Notes: generated from the sequence alone by a model not told the origin. DNA of 64,000 bases from Spodoptera frugiperda (GCF_023101765.2 NC_064237.1:1178001-1242000), one strand, 5' to 3'; positions 42,147-54,839 are shown, numbered from the stretch's first letter. Program-made: numbers and translations.

Positions 42147-42214
42147 TCTCCTAAACGGATCTCTCAAATTAATCTCTTAAACGGTTTAAAAAACCGTTTA
42201 AACCGGAGAGTAGG
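42147..42214. repeat. Hairpin-forming inverted repeat
   Basis: 'tactctcctaaacgg' on the left is mirrored by 'ccggagagta' on the right, and a tight inner palindrome AAACGGTTTAAAAAACCGTT follows at about 42,181-42,200. Could be a very short MITE. Confidence 0.55.
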
Positions 42215-42521
42215 GATTTGAACGAATCAGTAATCTCGTCTTTTTCATTTCACAAATGTGTGGGAACAGGGTGTAATAATATTTTCCTTATATTATATGT
42301 TTAGAGTGGCATTGTGTTGATACTGAGGCATAATAACGTGGTGACTCTCTAAGTCGGCTTCATTTCCTGGTGGGCGGCGTCTTGATCTCCGGCCGCTGAC
42401 ACCGCACACACCCTGTATATATATTGCTCAGGTTTGTTCCTCTTGTACCTTCGTGGATACACCTGATTTAATTATTGTGTATTTTTAGCAAAAATATTTT
42501 GTGTTAGAGTAGGATAGGGAT

Positions 42522-42723
42522 TTTTTTTATGCGTGTGGAAAATCATCTAATAACTTTTCTCGCCTTAGGCGAGACGAGAGAGTATCAGACTCTTACTGGC
42601 TAAATATCACCCGTTCCTACTCTTACTTTTCGAGCCGGAGCCCCAGTAAACCCGTTAGGTAGTCTGCAATTCCGGATCAGCCCTACTGGGCCCCATCTGT
42701 GGTGGTCTGATAGCTCTTTGAGG
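42522..42723 (-). repeat. Family C retroposon, near full length
   Basis: Minus-strand copy with a T-run on its left (42,520-42,529) and 'gatagctctttgag' at its right, equal to the 5' end seen at 6,139 and 61,018. Confidence 0.8.
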
Positions 42724-44821
42724 TGCCTGCAACAGTCTTGGTTAACTATAACTAAAACCAATAGACCAACTATTCAGTCTTCAAATCCAAACTATAAAAC
42801 GTCATCACAACCATTCCATTTCACTTACTAAAATTACAAACATACAAACAGACAGCAACACAGTAGCGTTATTATTTCGCTTATGAGCCGAGTATTTTAA
42901 TTAACGGTCGGGGACTTTACCTAATTAACTTCTCGACACAATCGTTCGTAATTAGCTAATTAGTGTGATAAACATCTTTCTGTGTACATTCATTAAGGTA
43001 TATTAAACACTTTGTTTAGCACGTGTTTTATTTGATGAGCTTCTTTTTTTAATAATTTAGAAACATCTTCTTTGATTTTTTTTTTGATAACAAATGTTCT
43101 CTTTTGATTGTTTGCACTGTGTTATTTTTTACTAGCAACTCGGGCGCGGTGTCACCTGATCTACTGGGCTCGTATTGGCCGTAGTGTGATGTTGACAAAT
43201 GATCTATCCAACAAAAAATATTTTTGCGAATTAGTAGTTCCAGAGATTAGCGCGTTCAAACTAACATCTAAACTCTTCAGCTTTATATAATAGTGTAAGA
43301 TTTAGTAGCCTATGTTCAGCAGTGGCCCGGAGGTCTAAGACGATCGTTTCTCATGCATGAGGGTGCGAGATTTAAATCTACCAACAGCAAGTACCTATGT
43401 AATATTTTCCAAGTTATATTTACTTTGTAAGATTATTAAGACACCACTGACAAACGGTGTAGGAAAATAACGTGAGGAAAACTGCTTATAATTTATAATT
43501 ATAAGTTTGAAATTGCCAACCCGCCTTGAGCATGCGAGAAGAAGCCTTTGGTTAGCAGTGACCACGTATAGGCTGTTGATGTGAGTAATGTGTTCACCAG
43601 TGAATACTATATCGCCGAAATGATGATGATGAAATTGATGTTCGTAATTTAATGTTTACTTATATGTTACGTGTAATTCCGAAACAGTTAATAAGCGCAA
43701 GATTCAGCTTTGGTAAGAAACAGTTTCGTTAGATTTTTTGGGTATCATCATTCCTAAGTACCATATTAGTTTGCCACATAACATAGTAGACAAAAAACAA
43801 CTGAACAAATGTAAGTAGTATTAATACTATAGTCCAGACAAGCTTCCATTATTCCCATGTTACATAAGAACTAAGAGTTATACTATTCTCTATTATAGCT
43901 CTAAAAATAAATCAAAGATAGACCCATTATACAGTTCCCGAATGCATTGTCCATACGAAAACTGTAATAAACACTCCTCTATTTCCTACTCTCCTGGTAA
44001 TCAAAAACAAAATGCACGGGTCTAAAAGCGGTTTGTCATTTAAATTGAGCTATGTCGGGCACAAAGTGAAGTAAACCGCAGTGACCGGAGTTAAACTTCG
44101 TTATGATATATTGTTCATATTGGTCACGATATTATTGTCGCCATGAGGTATTTGTGCAAATATTTTGCTCTGATCCTCATGTGGAAACGTGACAGGTATA
44201 CTTGAACTGATATTATGATGTGCCAGATTCAAAAGAATTGGTAAAATAGTCGTTTAATTTCTTAATTGGAAAATATTCGATTAGTTATTCTCCATATTTT
44301 TGCTAAAAGACAAAGAAGTCAAACTCCTGGATTTTACAAAACATAAACAATCCTCTTTCAAAAACTTATATTTTGTGATTGTGTTTGTTCAAATATCGCA
44401 ATTTGAATTAGCTTCAAAATCAAAGTGATGGTGGAAATACTACCGTACTTATTTTGTTTCAATCTCGACCTATTGTAATATAGGTAATTAGCTTCTGAGA
44501 AGTCCAAGTGTTGAATCTTAGAAATAGATTTCTGTGTAAAGATTACCGTTCTAGGAAATTTAATATAAAAGCTAAATATGAGATTGGAATCCATAGAATT
44601 TTCTCGTTATACCAATATACTCTCTTTACAAAATTATGGAGTATATAAGATTATTGTTTTAGGTTAAGTAATTTCTGACCCAGATTTGAGTCTGCTTTGA
44701 ATGTTTTTTTATTATAAGAGCTACTATTACACGCATTTTACTCTAGACCTGTGGGTCATCAAACTTAAACAAGATTTTATTCAGTTTTTTGGTTAATTTG
44801 TACTATATCTTAGCTAATGGG
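42724..44821. other. Intergenic, no gene seen
   Basis: No supported gene. Short frames at 43.1 and 44.4 kb lack any coding support. Confidence 0.4.
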
Positions 44822-45105
44822 CCGACCCGACCAGAGTGACATCACGGCCTCACAGAAAACCGTCGTGAAACAACGCTTGCGTTGTATTTCTTTTTGTGAG
44901 TGAGTTTACCGAAGGCCATAATATATCCAACTTCCCAATCTTCCCAATCTCCGATTCCCCAACAACTCTTAAATACCAAACCCCCAAAAGGCCGGCAACG
45001 TACTTGTAATGCCTCTAGTGTTTTAAGTGTCCATGGGTGGCGGCGATTTCTTACCATTAGGTGATCGGTCTTCTCGTTAACCGGCTTATACCATAAAAAC
45101 GACGA
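44822..45105 (-). repeat. Family F repeat, near full length
   Basis: Minus strand: 'cacctaatggtaagaaatcg', 'cacccatggacacttaaaac', 'acgttgccggccttttgggg', then 'caacgcaagcgttgtttcac' and 'ctgtgaggccgtgatgtcac'. This is one of the longest copies, comparable to 53.7 and 60.6 kb. Confidence 0.8.
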
Positions 45106-46340
45106 ATCCAAAAACAAGAATAAAATACATCGTCCACAACCTACTTGACCTGCGCGACAGTTAAGTTGACCAATAAACCCCATCTTACATGATGTCAGCT
45201 TCTCAATCCATTCAATAACATATAAACGCTATAAAGTCCACCCAATAGCCAGTAATAGTCGTCTAAACATCGTCAGGTTGTGGCCACGGGTCACTATATG
45301 TAGTATGTGTTGTTCGTACGTCTGTTTGTTGCGAGTCGTCGGCCATACTGTCAATATTGTTAGATCACAGACCTGTCTCCAAGTCACTGATTGCTATTTG
45401 AGGTGAATTATAAGGTAGGTTAGGTTTGGATAGAGTGGTGAAAAGTATAGTATCATTACTGATGAAATTATGAAAAATAAGGGAAGTAAGTAAGTGCATA
45501 TGGGCATATGAAAGTGTCCTATTCTTCACAGGATTACCTAAAGGATTAAATAAAGTGAATCCTACAATTACTTTCCCGAAGTGTATTGTTATAAATGTAG
45601 TAATAGGTGAGTTTAAAACCGCCAATTCAGAATAACACTTTCACCAATCAAGAAGGCAGTCAATTTCGGACATTCGCTGAATCTCTTTGTATGCTCTAGA
45701 AAGTTTTCATTTCAAAATATTGCTTCGAAATATAGAATATTGCCAAAACAAACACTGAGTCTACATCAAAAGTTCTATCTCAATTTTTCTCATAATATAA
45801 AAGCCTTGTCAGAATAAAACCGAACATATTTCCTTCAGCTCTGTTCAGCAAATCCAACACAATCATAAAATCTAATTGAATACAGAACCACGAAAATAAG
45901 ATAGTGTACAGTCCAATTTCATACAGCACTACATCTCTCCGTAATTTGGCCTGGTGATTGATAACCCAGGCCATGTCGCAGGGCTGCCACCCCATCTGTT
46001 CACGTCGCGGGGACCTTCCCAGCCCTTGTTAATTTCTCTGATTTATTGTACACTAAAAAGTAGATGTCGTTTTATTTTGTTGTTCGTGGTGTGAACGTCC
46101 TTGCTAACATTTTTCCTATTTCGTGAAATTCTAGATTAATTAATTGGACGAAACATGAAATGTATTTTTCATTTGTTGTTTAATTGGATTATGAATAATA
46201 TTTTTTCAGATAAACGAATTGTGTTTACTAGGATAACATGACGTGCAGAAGACCTCGAAAGAAACACGTTGGGGATCAGTAACTTAATAAAATCAAAAGG
46301 CCTGTCGAAGTTGAATAAAGGGAATGCTGCATGCAAAAAG
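45106..46340. other. Intergenic, no gene seen
   Basis: No supported feature. Confidence 0.4.
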
Positions 46341-46498
46341 CACTTTTTTAAGAGGAGAAAATCATCCAATGTCTTCTTCCACCTTGGTTAAGGCGAGAGG
46401 GAGTGTCAGACTCTTAGTGATAAAAACCACCCCCTTCTTACTGCTGCTTTTCGAGTCAGAGCCTCGGTAACCCGTTAGGCATTCTACAGCTCCGAAAA
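46341..46498 (-). repeat. Family C retroposon, 5'-truncated
   Basis: Minus-strand copy from the T-run side to 'tctacagctccg'; lacks the outer 5' segment. Confidence 0.75.
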
Positions 46499-46994
46499 TG
46501 CACTGTGTGGTATAAGAATCAATACCAATTTCCTGCAGTAAGAGTTAAAATAAAGAAACACTTTTTTAAGCCCGAGTGTATAGGTTGCTTATGGACAGAC
46601 GTGCTCCATCGTAGGCCGCATCGTCACTAAAAACGATTCTACTTTTAAATAAAACATACTATTATCCAAAAACAATTTGCAAATACGAAACATAAACCGG
46701 GTTTTTAACGAAGTTTTAATAAAAATAAATGTCTGTGCAGTCCCTTAGAAGTGTCCTTGGACTATATCCGTCCCTTTGTTTGACAAAATGCCGGAGGACT
46801 TGTTAACTCCCACGGAGTCGAGAAGCTGTGATGTTTTTCTTTATTTCTCAATCGCAGGTTCCCTTGAAAGTTGTTACATGGTAAGGAAATATGTGTTTAA
46901 TTAAAAGTAATCAGTCCATGCAAAGGTATTGTGTTCATGGATTAAATTACTCAGTACAGAACAAAGGTATTCAGCCCTATTGAAAATACAGAAT

Positions 46995-47175
46995 TACACT
47001 AATATTGTAAATGTGAATGTTTGTTTGTTTGAATGTTTATCCGTCAATCACGCTAAAAGTACTGAACGGATTTTGATAAAATTTGGTATACAGGCAGGGT
47101 ATTAGCTGACTTGGTTGATAGGATACTTTATTATCCACGGAAACGCGGGCTTAGCTGTTGGCAGAAGCTAGTAGA
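46995..47175 (+). repeat. Short retroposon tail (family E)
   Basis: 'cactaatattgtaaatgtga', 'ccgtcaatcacgctaaaagt', 'tgaacggattttgataaaat', 'gcagaagctagtag'. Relative of 2,545-2,749. Confidence 0.75.
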
Positions 47176-48377
47176 CTATACATTAGTGTGTCATATGACT
47201 CCTATATTGACTCCAGGTCCAAATGTACCAGATAAGATTATGCATGATTTGCAGCACATGGTCCTCTGTGGTTTTCCACCCATGGAATAAAGGCGTGACT
47301 TTATACCCAAGCGTGTGCAACCAACGCAAAAACAGAACGCGAGCAAATAAACCGTCATAAATCTGTATAAATCCGAAAACAACTGGAAATGTTCGAGCAA
47401 TCTGTTATTAACCACGATTAAGTTTAACCGAGCCGTCGTTCCGTATCTGTGGGTTGTTACAATCACTGTATTTACCACAGATATCATGTAAAACCTTCTT
47501 TTATTTAACGGCGCGTGTGTAAGCACTTTTTTGTTCGAGATTACCATGCGTGGGCGTTTGCTTACACAGATGATGTCTTGCGGGATTTTAATTTCATTTT
47601 AAATTCCTATTTTAGGTTTTATTTTGAACTTTATTTTTTTAACACAGTTAACATTATTTGATAATTGAATTCCTTAATTAATTCAGTTTTATTTTTGCTA
47701 TTCCTTTTGCTGATGTTTTTTGACTTAACGCAAATGCCATTAACGAAGCTATAAGTTATTATTTTGTCTCCGTTTGGCGCAATGAATGGCAAATTTTATT
47801 CGTAGCAGCTGATATTACCATAAAATACCACTTGAACCCGTTAAGTAGACTTGTGTTTACACGAACCGGCTACGTTTTGTTAGCAGAATGATGTCTCTCC
47901 ACGATATTAAATTATAAGGCTCGCTAAAACATTTACACGAGAAAAAAAAACCATCGACAAAAGAGTTTTTGGGCTAGTCTAGTAAGACAGACCTGGCCAC
48001 CGTCATTAAAATCAATCGGGAGATTTATGGGAATATATAGGGGCCATAATATAACTGATTGGAAATAGACAAACAATAAACAGACCTCTGATAACCCCTT
48101 GGAAGAATAATAGGCATGATGTTATATGCATTCGCTCCTTTCATCTACGCAAGTCAGTACCACATCTCTGTAAAGTGTCACTGTCTACCATAACACGGTC
48201 CTTTATAAATAACATAAACCCTTCGGAAGGATTAAAGGCGTTCAATATTGTTGTACAAGTAGTATGGTGTAGGTGGGATGATAATCATGAGGTACTGTAG
48301 TGAATTTTAATACATAGTGAAAATATTCGCGATTAATATATTGTAAAACATTGTGTTTATAATATAAATATGTATAA
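47176..48377. other. Intergenic, no supported gene
   Basis: A 118-codon minus-strand frame (47,191-47,547) has no domain or start support and is considered chance. Confidence 0.4.
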
Positions 48378-48390
48378 TGTAGATAGTAAG

Positions 48391-48657
48391 ATTGCCTCGT
48401 TGGTCGAGTGGTCGGACAAGGGGTCTCGGGTTCGATTCGGTCAGGCAAAGCATTACTGGTTTTTTTTCGGTTATTCGAACATTTTTCAGTAAATAGCACG
48501 GAGTCTGGAACCAGTATAATATGACAATAGGCTCATCTTATATTACATGGGACTTATAACACAAATGGTGAAAAGTGGGTGTACATCGTATAGCGGCATT
48601 ACGTGCCATAATGTGCACCTCTGCCTACCCTTTCGGGGATTAAAGGCGTGACGTTGT
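48391..48657 (+). repeat. Full-length family A SINE with 13-bp target duplication
   Basis: Flanked by TGTAGATAGTAAG at 48,378-48,390 and 48,658-48,670. It starts with a good A-box side ('ttggtcgagtggtcggacaa') and a B box near 'gggttcgattcg', followed by the common body and the 'tttcggggattaaaggcgtg' end. It has no A tail. This is the best copy for defining the family borders. Confidence 0.9.
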
Positions 48658-48889
48658 TGTAGATAGTAAGAAGTCACTGAAGTCATTTGATCAGGTTCAG
48701 AAAATGACGTCTTGTGCGTAGAACGATGATAGTGAATATGACTTCTCAATCTTTCGGGTATGTATTTAATATTCGAACAATAAACTCACCTCGTTACCTG
48801 ATTTGAACTAAAAACTGAATTGAGGCAATCCGATTAATGAGCACTTGGGCAACCAGACAGTTCCTGCAATTAGCATTTACATCAGAAGC

Positions 48890-49038
48890 CTTAGTATAAG
48901 TTTGCTTTATGTTTAATAAGATCGAAACAAGAGCGCGATTGGCGCTCTAATTGGCCGGCACAAATGAACCAACCAATCAGAGCATCGAATACGCTCTCAT
49001 TTCAATCTCGTTAAACGTAAAGCAAACTCGAACTAAGT
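48890..49038. mobile_element. MITE (family M2), ~150 bp
   Basis: The left 'ccttagtataagtttgcttt' and right 'aaagcaaactcgaactaag' are inverted ends; 'aagagcg' mirrors 'cgctctc'. Layout as at 13,107-13,252. Confidence 0.8.
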
Positions 49039-50914
49039 AAATAAATCCACAAAACATTTTTCTTGTGAAAAAAATATACAATATAAGAACACAAACATTT
49101 TACATATTTCAGTAATATGCCAAAGAAAACGTTAACAAACATATTGTGTTCAGTATTCAGAGGAGAGTGGATGGAAACAGACAGGCGGAAATTAAGTCTG
49201 TAAGCAAAGCCTAGAGCTGAACAATATGAGCTGATTATGTAGTCAGATATAGCAGATCTGGTTTATTAGCTATACCTGTACAATATTTATGTTATAAGCA
49301 ATTTGGACGGTTAAATGTAATATTTATTTAACTACTTGTTTACGTTCTAGAGAATAAAGTAATAGAGAAAAACTTAAGAAGTTATAATGTTTAACGTTCA
49401 ATCTTTTGGTGTGAATTTAATTATAAATACGAGCAAACGCATAAAAAAGGAAATTTGAACATCATAACCATGCTAAATTATAAATTTTTATTAAAATTTT
49501 CATGATACAAAAGTATGCATAAACATTTATCATACATATTTTCACGAGAAATAATTAAAAAAACATCAATAAACTTGTTTTCTTTTTTAAAAGTGAAGAA
49601 ATCTTTCCTTTTTAAATTTTAAGTACTAGGATTGCAGATATACGTAAGAGCTTAACAGAAAACTCGACGGCTGTCTACTATGAAAGGTGCCCGAGGCATG
49701 TTGCAGGGAAATGCTAATGACAGCGGGAAATGAGTTCTCACTGACCGTCATCCAGCGGTGAACTGGGAATTACTGGGCCGTGTCAAACGTATTGACGGGA
49801 TTCATGTTTAAACACCTTATGCATGGGATCACTGGAAATGAAAATTGAGTGTAATTGCCCTAAAAGAAATGGCGTTTTGATATAATTATACCTACGCATA
49901 TTACCTAAAATGCTGAAATTAGGCGTGCCCAAATCTCAAAGCGAGAATAATTTGTTAATCACACAAAATACCTTTAGTTTTAAGTGAGTTTATGTATGTA
50001 ATGAAATGTAAATGTTAGCAAATAATGCCATAATTCCAGCAATATTCGAAACCTCAATACCAAATGCAATTACATACGAATTAATGGGTTAGATAACTCG
50101 TTTACGCAGAAAGCGTATAACAGAACAGGCTTGTCAAAGGGACTGGTAGCGACAGGCTCGCTCCACTTATACTCGGCTAAACATTGAATTACAAAATACC
50201 TTTATACTTCTATCTTTTAGGTATCTGGTTTCCATCGACACGTGTCTGTCTACGTCCTAACTGCAGTTTTCATTTATCGACTTGTCATACACAGAACTGG
50301 AAGGCCCCTCGACTTTTTGTTAAGAGCCCGCTTCGTTTAAATGTAGCCAGAATAGTAAGGTATTTTTCATTTCAATTTCATTCACCGCTACGGTAGCGTT
50401 TTGGTCTATATTTTTGAGTGCATCGAATAGGATTAGTTGTTGATTAGTTTTTGGAAGGTTCTTTGTCTGTAACTGAATTAATATACAATTGTTGGCGAGT
50501 TATTTCGATTTTATTTCGGATTTTTCACGCCTATTATCATCATCATTTTTGTGTTTATGGTGTATAGTGCTGGTAACCTTTTCTTCGTGTTTTTTACCTA
50601 ACACATTTTCTTAGAACGAGAGAGCAACTACCAGGAGATCATAAGTCATTAAGAATTGAGTCTAATCATACTGCCTTTTCCAGTTGAACAAACTAAACTC
50701 AGTATGGGCTAACTGATGGAATCTAACTCTGTCAATGAACTATGCCGCTTCGTCCGGCTCCGTTTAATAATTGCAGCATATCGGGTCCGTTCTGTGATTA
50801 ATGGACGCAGACAGCTTGCTGGCTGGAAATTTGAAATATCATGGCTTCGACAGGATTAAGGATAGGTTTTCAGTTAGACTTTATTTTAAGGGGAATTTGA
50901 GTTAGAAAACTCCC
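49039..50914. other. Intergenic, no gene seen
   Basis: No supported gene. The stretch 49,640-49,830 is less AT-rich and not repeated elsewhere in the window. Confidence 0.35.
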
Positions 50915-51098
50915 TTTATTAATGGTCAAGTTTCCAGTAGCAGCGCGACAATCGCCGCGTCGTGTGTCGCGGAATGCTGCTCATGAATATGACCCTCTAG
51001 CATGGCTTGAAACTAGTCGAGTTCCTCGTCAAACAGTTACGTGAGTAAGCCGATAACATAATAATTAATTTAGTATGTCTAAAGTTATAATAAAATTA
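50915..51098. mobile_element. MITE (family M1), inverted relative of the 19.5-kb copy
   Basis: Carries 'cagtagcagcgcgacaatcg', 'cgtcgtgtgtcgcggaatgc' and 'tgctcatgaatatga', the reverse complement of the 19.5-kb interior, yet has the same right flank 'gtgagtaagccgataacata'. It also has 'gaaactagtcgag' as in the 12.6-kb copy. Confidence 0.8.
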
Positions 51099-51542
51099 TA
51101 GCTCAAGTTTCTAGTTTAGTGTGGTATGATATAAGCTTTTACAGTTTTGCTAGTTTAAAATGGAACACCTGACTTACGGCATAGTAACTAATTCATTTCC
51201 ACTATTTTTTTATTCCCAATAATATCTACACTAAAAGAAATGTTTACCAAACAAGCCTAGGAATGACAGAACAAATAAAAAGATAATCACGCGCCATGTA
51301 ACATGTAACACAAACTTCCTTCTCGTGGACTCATTACTCGAGTTCTCCCCGATTGTCGGCCCACTAGGACAGGTCCCTAACGGCACGCGTACGTGATCCT
51401 CACGGAATATTCTTCTATTCCACGCACTGTCCAGTACGTGACCATTGCTATGTTGTATTTATGTGGCAAGGAAGAAACGTAAAAATGGAGTGTTCAGTGT
51501 TCCTATTTTTTCTTTTAAAACATGTTTCCAAATAGAGATTTT

Positions 51543-51640
51543 CGCATGTGTTCTGGGTGCGTTTAAAAATTTATAAATTCAGAAAAACATCACACTCAGA
51601 CCCAGGACAAACATTTGCGGATCACACAAAGAATTGTAAA
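51543..51640 (-). repeat. Family B SINE, 3' body
   Basis: Minus strand: 'tgtgtgatccgcaaatgttt', 'gtcctgggtctgagtgtgat', later 'cgcacccagaacacatgcg'. Matches the tRNA-unrelated body at 11,040-11,130. Confidence 0.7.
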
Positions 51641-52039
51641 TATTGTTTTTTAACAAAATATTTTTAAATCCTTATTTGTACGACAGTTAAATAATTACTC
51701 AATAATTAAGATGTTTAGTATAAATAGGAAAATACTCTTTTCTTTTTTTTACCAATACCTAAGACCAGGTGCTATAGATAGTATCAACCAGTATTTTACG
51801 GAGAGCTCAACTCTTCGCGATTCACTTGGCATTCCATTTCTTAGATCATCTGTGTGATAAGGAAAAACTTTAGCGATGTCCCAAAGAATAAAGTTTCTTT
51901 GTGCTACGTGAAAGAATGCAAAATCAATTGCTAGATATATATTTTCTTGTGACCGTAAGTTTGGTGTCGTGATCATTGAAATTATTGTTAAATTCATTGT
52001 TCAGTTTTCCATGTATTTAGTTTTTTTAGTAAAAACCCT

Positions 52040-52199
52040 TTTTTAAGGGGCGGAAAATCATCCAATTACTTGGGCGAATCCCGCCTTGGGCGAGGCGAGA
52101 GGCAGTGTCAGATTTTACTGCCTAAAAACCATCGCGTTCCTACTCCTGCATTTCGAGCTAGAGCTCCGGTAACCCGCTGGGCAGTCCGCAGCTCCGAGG
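52040..52199 (-). repeat. Family C retroposon, 5'-truncated
   Basis: 'ttttttaagggg' to 'gcagtccgcagctccgagg' in minus orientation, with the usual 'cgccttgggcgaggcgagag' segment. Confidence 0.8.
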
Positions 52200-52377
52200 A
52201 ATGTAATAATTAATTGAGTAGTCGTAATCTCCATTTTATAGATTACTATGTTCCGGTATTAAAGTGTGGATTGTCTCGCAAATATATTATTATTGAAATA
52301 CAATAATTTAGTCTTTACCTTTCAATGAAGTGCAGGCGTGGTAATATTTTTCCCACTTTTAGGAAAGAGCGTAATCC

Positions 52378-52458
52378 TTTTTAAAAGCCCAACGACGCAC
52401 CTGTGTCTACTCTGGTGATATGGGTGTCCATGAGCGGCATTGCTAGCAAGCAATGCAA
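52378..52458 (-). repeat. Family F fragment interrupted by a palindrome
   Basis: 'ttaaaagcccaacgacgcac', 'atgggtgtccatgagcggca' match family F in minus orientation. The hairpin at 52,459-52,525 follows directly. Confidence 0.6.
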
Positions 52459-52525
52459 TGTAGTAGTACTTTATAGTAAGCATGTAGTAGTCTTTATAGT
52501 AAGCATACTATAAAGTACTACTACA
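52459..52525. repeat. Perfect 20-bp palindrome with repeated loop
   Basis: TGTAGTAGTACTTTATAGTA (52,459-52,478) is exactly complementary to 52,506-52,525. The 27-base loop contains a third, one-base-shorter copy in the same direction as the left arm. Looks like template-switch or foldback duplication. Confidence 0.85.
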
Positions 52526-53679
52526 CCTACTTGTTTGCTTCCTATCCCATAAAAAAATATATGATTCGTCTTATTCTAAACATCATCTCGGAACATTCGT
52601 TACCCATTTTTTTGTGCGAAACAAGAGCTCAGATTTCGGTATGTTCATGAAAGTTTCTCGGCTCGTTTATTTTACACAGGTCAAAAGAACAATGTGAAGG
52701 CTACAACTTTTTTGATTTATGACGCTGAATTCTACGATGAAAAATATTTTCTATAGTTTCACTAAACTTGGAAGGTAGTCCTGGCCTAGAAAAATTAAAA
52801 AGCATAAATAAGTAATACCTCTCCCTACCTCGGTCGTTTAGAGGTCAATGGCACAAACTGGGATTATTTAATTTACTTTCGATTTACGGATTAAAATTAA
52901 AATTATTAAAATAAAACAATATGTTAATGTATTTAATTTCAAAATTTTCATAACTTGATTGGCAAAGCATCTATTTATTATATTGAAGTGTGTTTAATTT
53001 CATTTTTCTGTCTATGCTGTCTCATTTTTATTATTTTAAATTACACTTATTGTATTTAATTCAGGTCGGTAACACGCAGAATTTATAAAATTAATTCAAC
53101 TATAATAACTACTGAACAAAACAGTTTCTTTAGTAACGGCATAAAATAGTAAAAAAATCACGTTGTTAACAATTTTATCAAGGGTAGGGAAGTTGTTTTC
53201 GTTATTCCCGTCAATAGATTATAAAAAAGTTAAAAAGAAAATGGCGGCTGCATGTTCATTTTGCTACAAGGCGCAGTTATGGACATGGGTCAGGATGTCG
53301 ATAGATCAGCTATTTGTCACCACTTATCCACTATCTTTACATTTTAAGCTCGTATTTTATTCCCACCACTAAGTCCGGTTGTGGTTTATGACGATAAACC
53401 CTGAAGAACGCCCTTTTGGTGAACCAAACCATAATAAATAATAATCAGCCTCTTTGGGATCCTGTAGGTAGGAAATATTGAACTTCTTTCTACTTTTGCA
53501 ATCTCACAAATACGGTTTTAATATCGAAAAGATATAATTTTATTATATCAAGTTTACTAGACATATTTTATTCTTAATATTATCTTACTTACTTTAATTC
53601 TATTTAAGGAAATGGGATGAAAATAATTGTAATCCAATACGAGCTACGGATTGCCATTTTATGGTAAAAGCCGGTAAAA
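52526..53679. other. Intergenic, no gene seen
   Basis: No supported feature. Confidence 0.4.
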
Positions 53680-53932
53680 GAGCAGATCGATCACCTGATG
53701 GTAAGCAATCGCCGCCGGCCATGAACACCCGAAACACCAGATACGTTATAAGCGCGTTGCCGGTCTCTTAGGGGTTAGGAATTTAAGGGTGGTAATAGGG
53801 CCTCCGGTAACCTCACTCACATAACGAAACACAACGCGAACTTTGTTACACGTCGGTTTTCTGTGAGGCCGTGGTATCACTCCGTTCGAGCTAGCCCATT
53901 CGTGCCGATACATGGCTCTCCCACACTTAAAA
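53680..53932 (+). repeat. Family F repeat, near full length
   Basis: 'cacctgatggtaagcaatcg', 'catgaacacccgaaacacca', 'gcgttgccggtctcttaggg', 'cacataacgaaacacaacgc', ending 'catggctctcccacactt'. Same order as at 60.6 kb. Confidence 0.85.
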
Positions 53933-54839
53933 CCTAACAGAAGTCATTAGATGATTTTCCGCCCTTAAAAGAGTCGTTACAATACGCAATTACAATGAAT
54001 ATGTAAAATTCGTATATCAATAGAAGCGACAACGATAATGCAATATTCCATTCGTTCACCAATAAAGAAAATGAGATCGTTCCAGTGCACAGACATCACA
54101 CCGTATTGACACTTCACTGTGAATTGAATCTTAGAGGAACTTATCCGGTCCTCATCAAATCCGATAAGACCCATAGATACTGAATTTGAAAGACTTCAAA
54201 GTGCAGACCTACGCTATAATATCTCCAGCAAGAGAAATGCAAGCAATCTCCTTCCTTAAGTCTTTCCGTTCATTTTCATAAAACTCTTCATATAAAAGCA
54301 CGGAGATTTGACTCTGACAAACTATTCTTAGTTCCTACTTTATTGAGCAGAGCGAAACTTTTAAATTCATTGAAAAATCGATATCCGAGTTTTCGTTTCG
54401 TTCTGCATGCAACACATCTGCATAATGTAATATTGTATCAGTTACTACGATCTCTTTTAAAACACGTAATGCTATCAAATTTCAACTCGTTTAATAAGGT
54501 GACAGTGTGCTTACAGTATGTCCTACTTGATGTTCCCAATTACTATCTACCCAAAATTTTATAGCGCAGTATTATAGACACTAACTTTCCAACAGGATCT
54601 TAAACCTGAAGTAGTGTAGGCGATACTACTATTTTACGATCCAGATATAAACCTACATCCTTCCAATAGCTCATTACAGTTATGATACTGATCATATCTT
54701 TTTAAAAAGTAACGCCATTCACACAAAAGTCAAGCAAGATTGTTCCTCAAAAAATATGACGATGAAAACAAATCTGAAGTGGGTGGAAACTGCGAGTTGT
54801 GAGATGGAAGCCCCATAAACTAGTAGCAATACGGCCGAG
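53933..54839. other. Intergenic, no gene seen
   Basis: Two ~70-codon frames here have no support. Confidence 0.35.

Noticed and set aside
47191..47547. 118-codon minus-strand frame
   Set aside because: Composition and context give no support; it lies next to a family E repeat.
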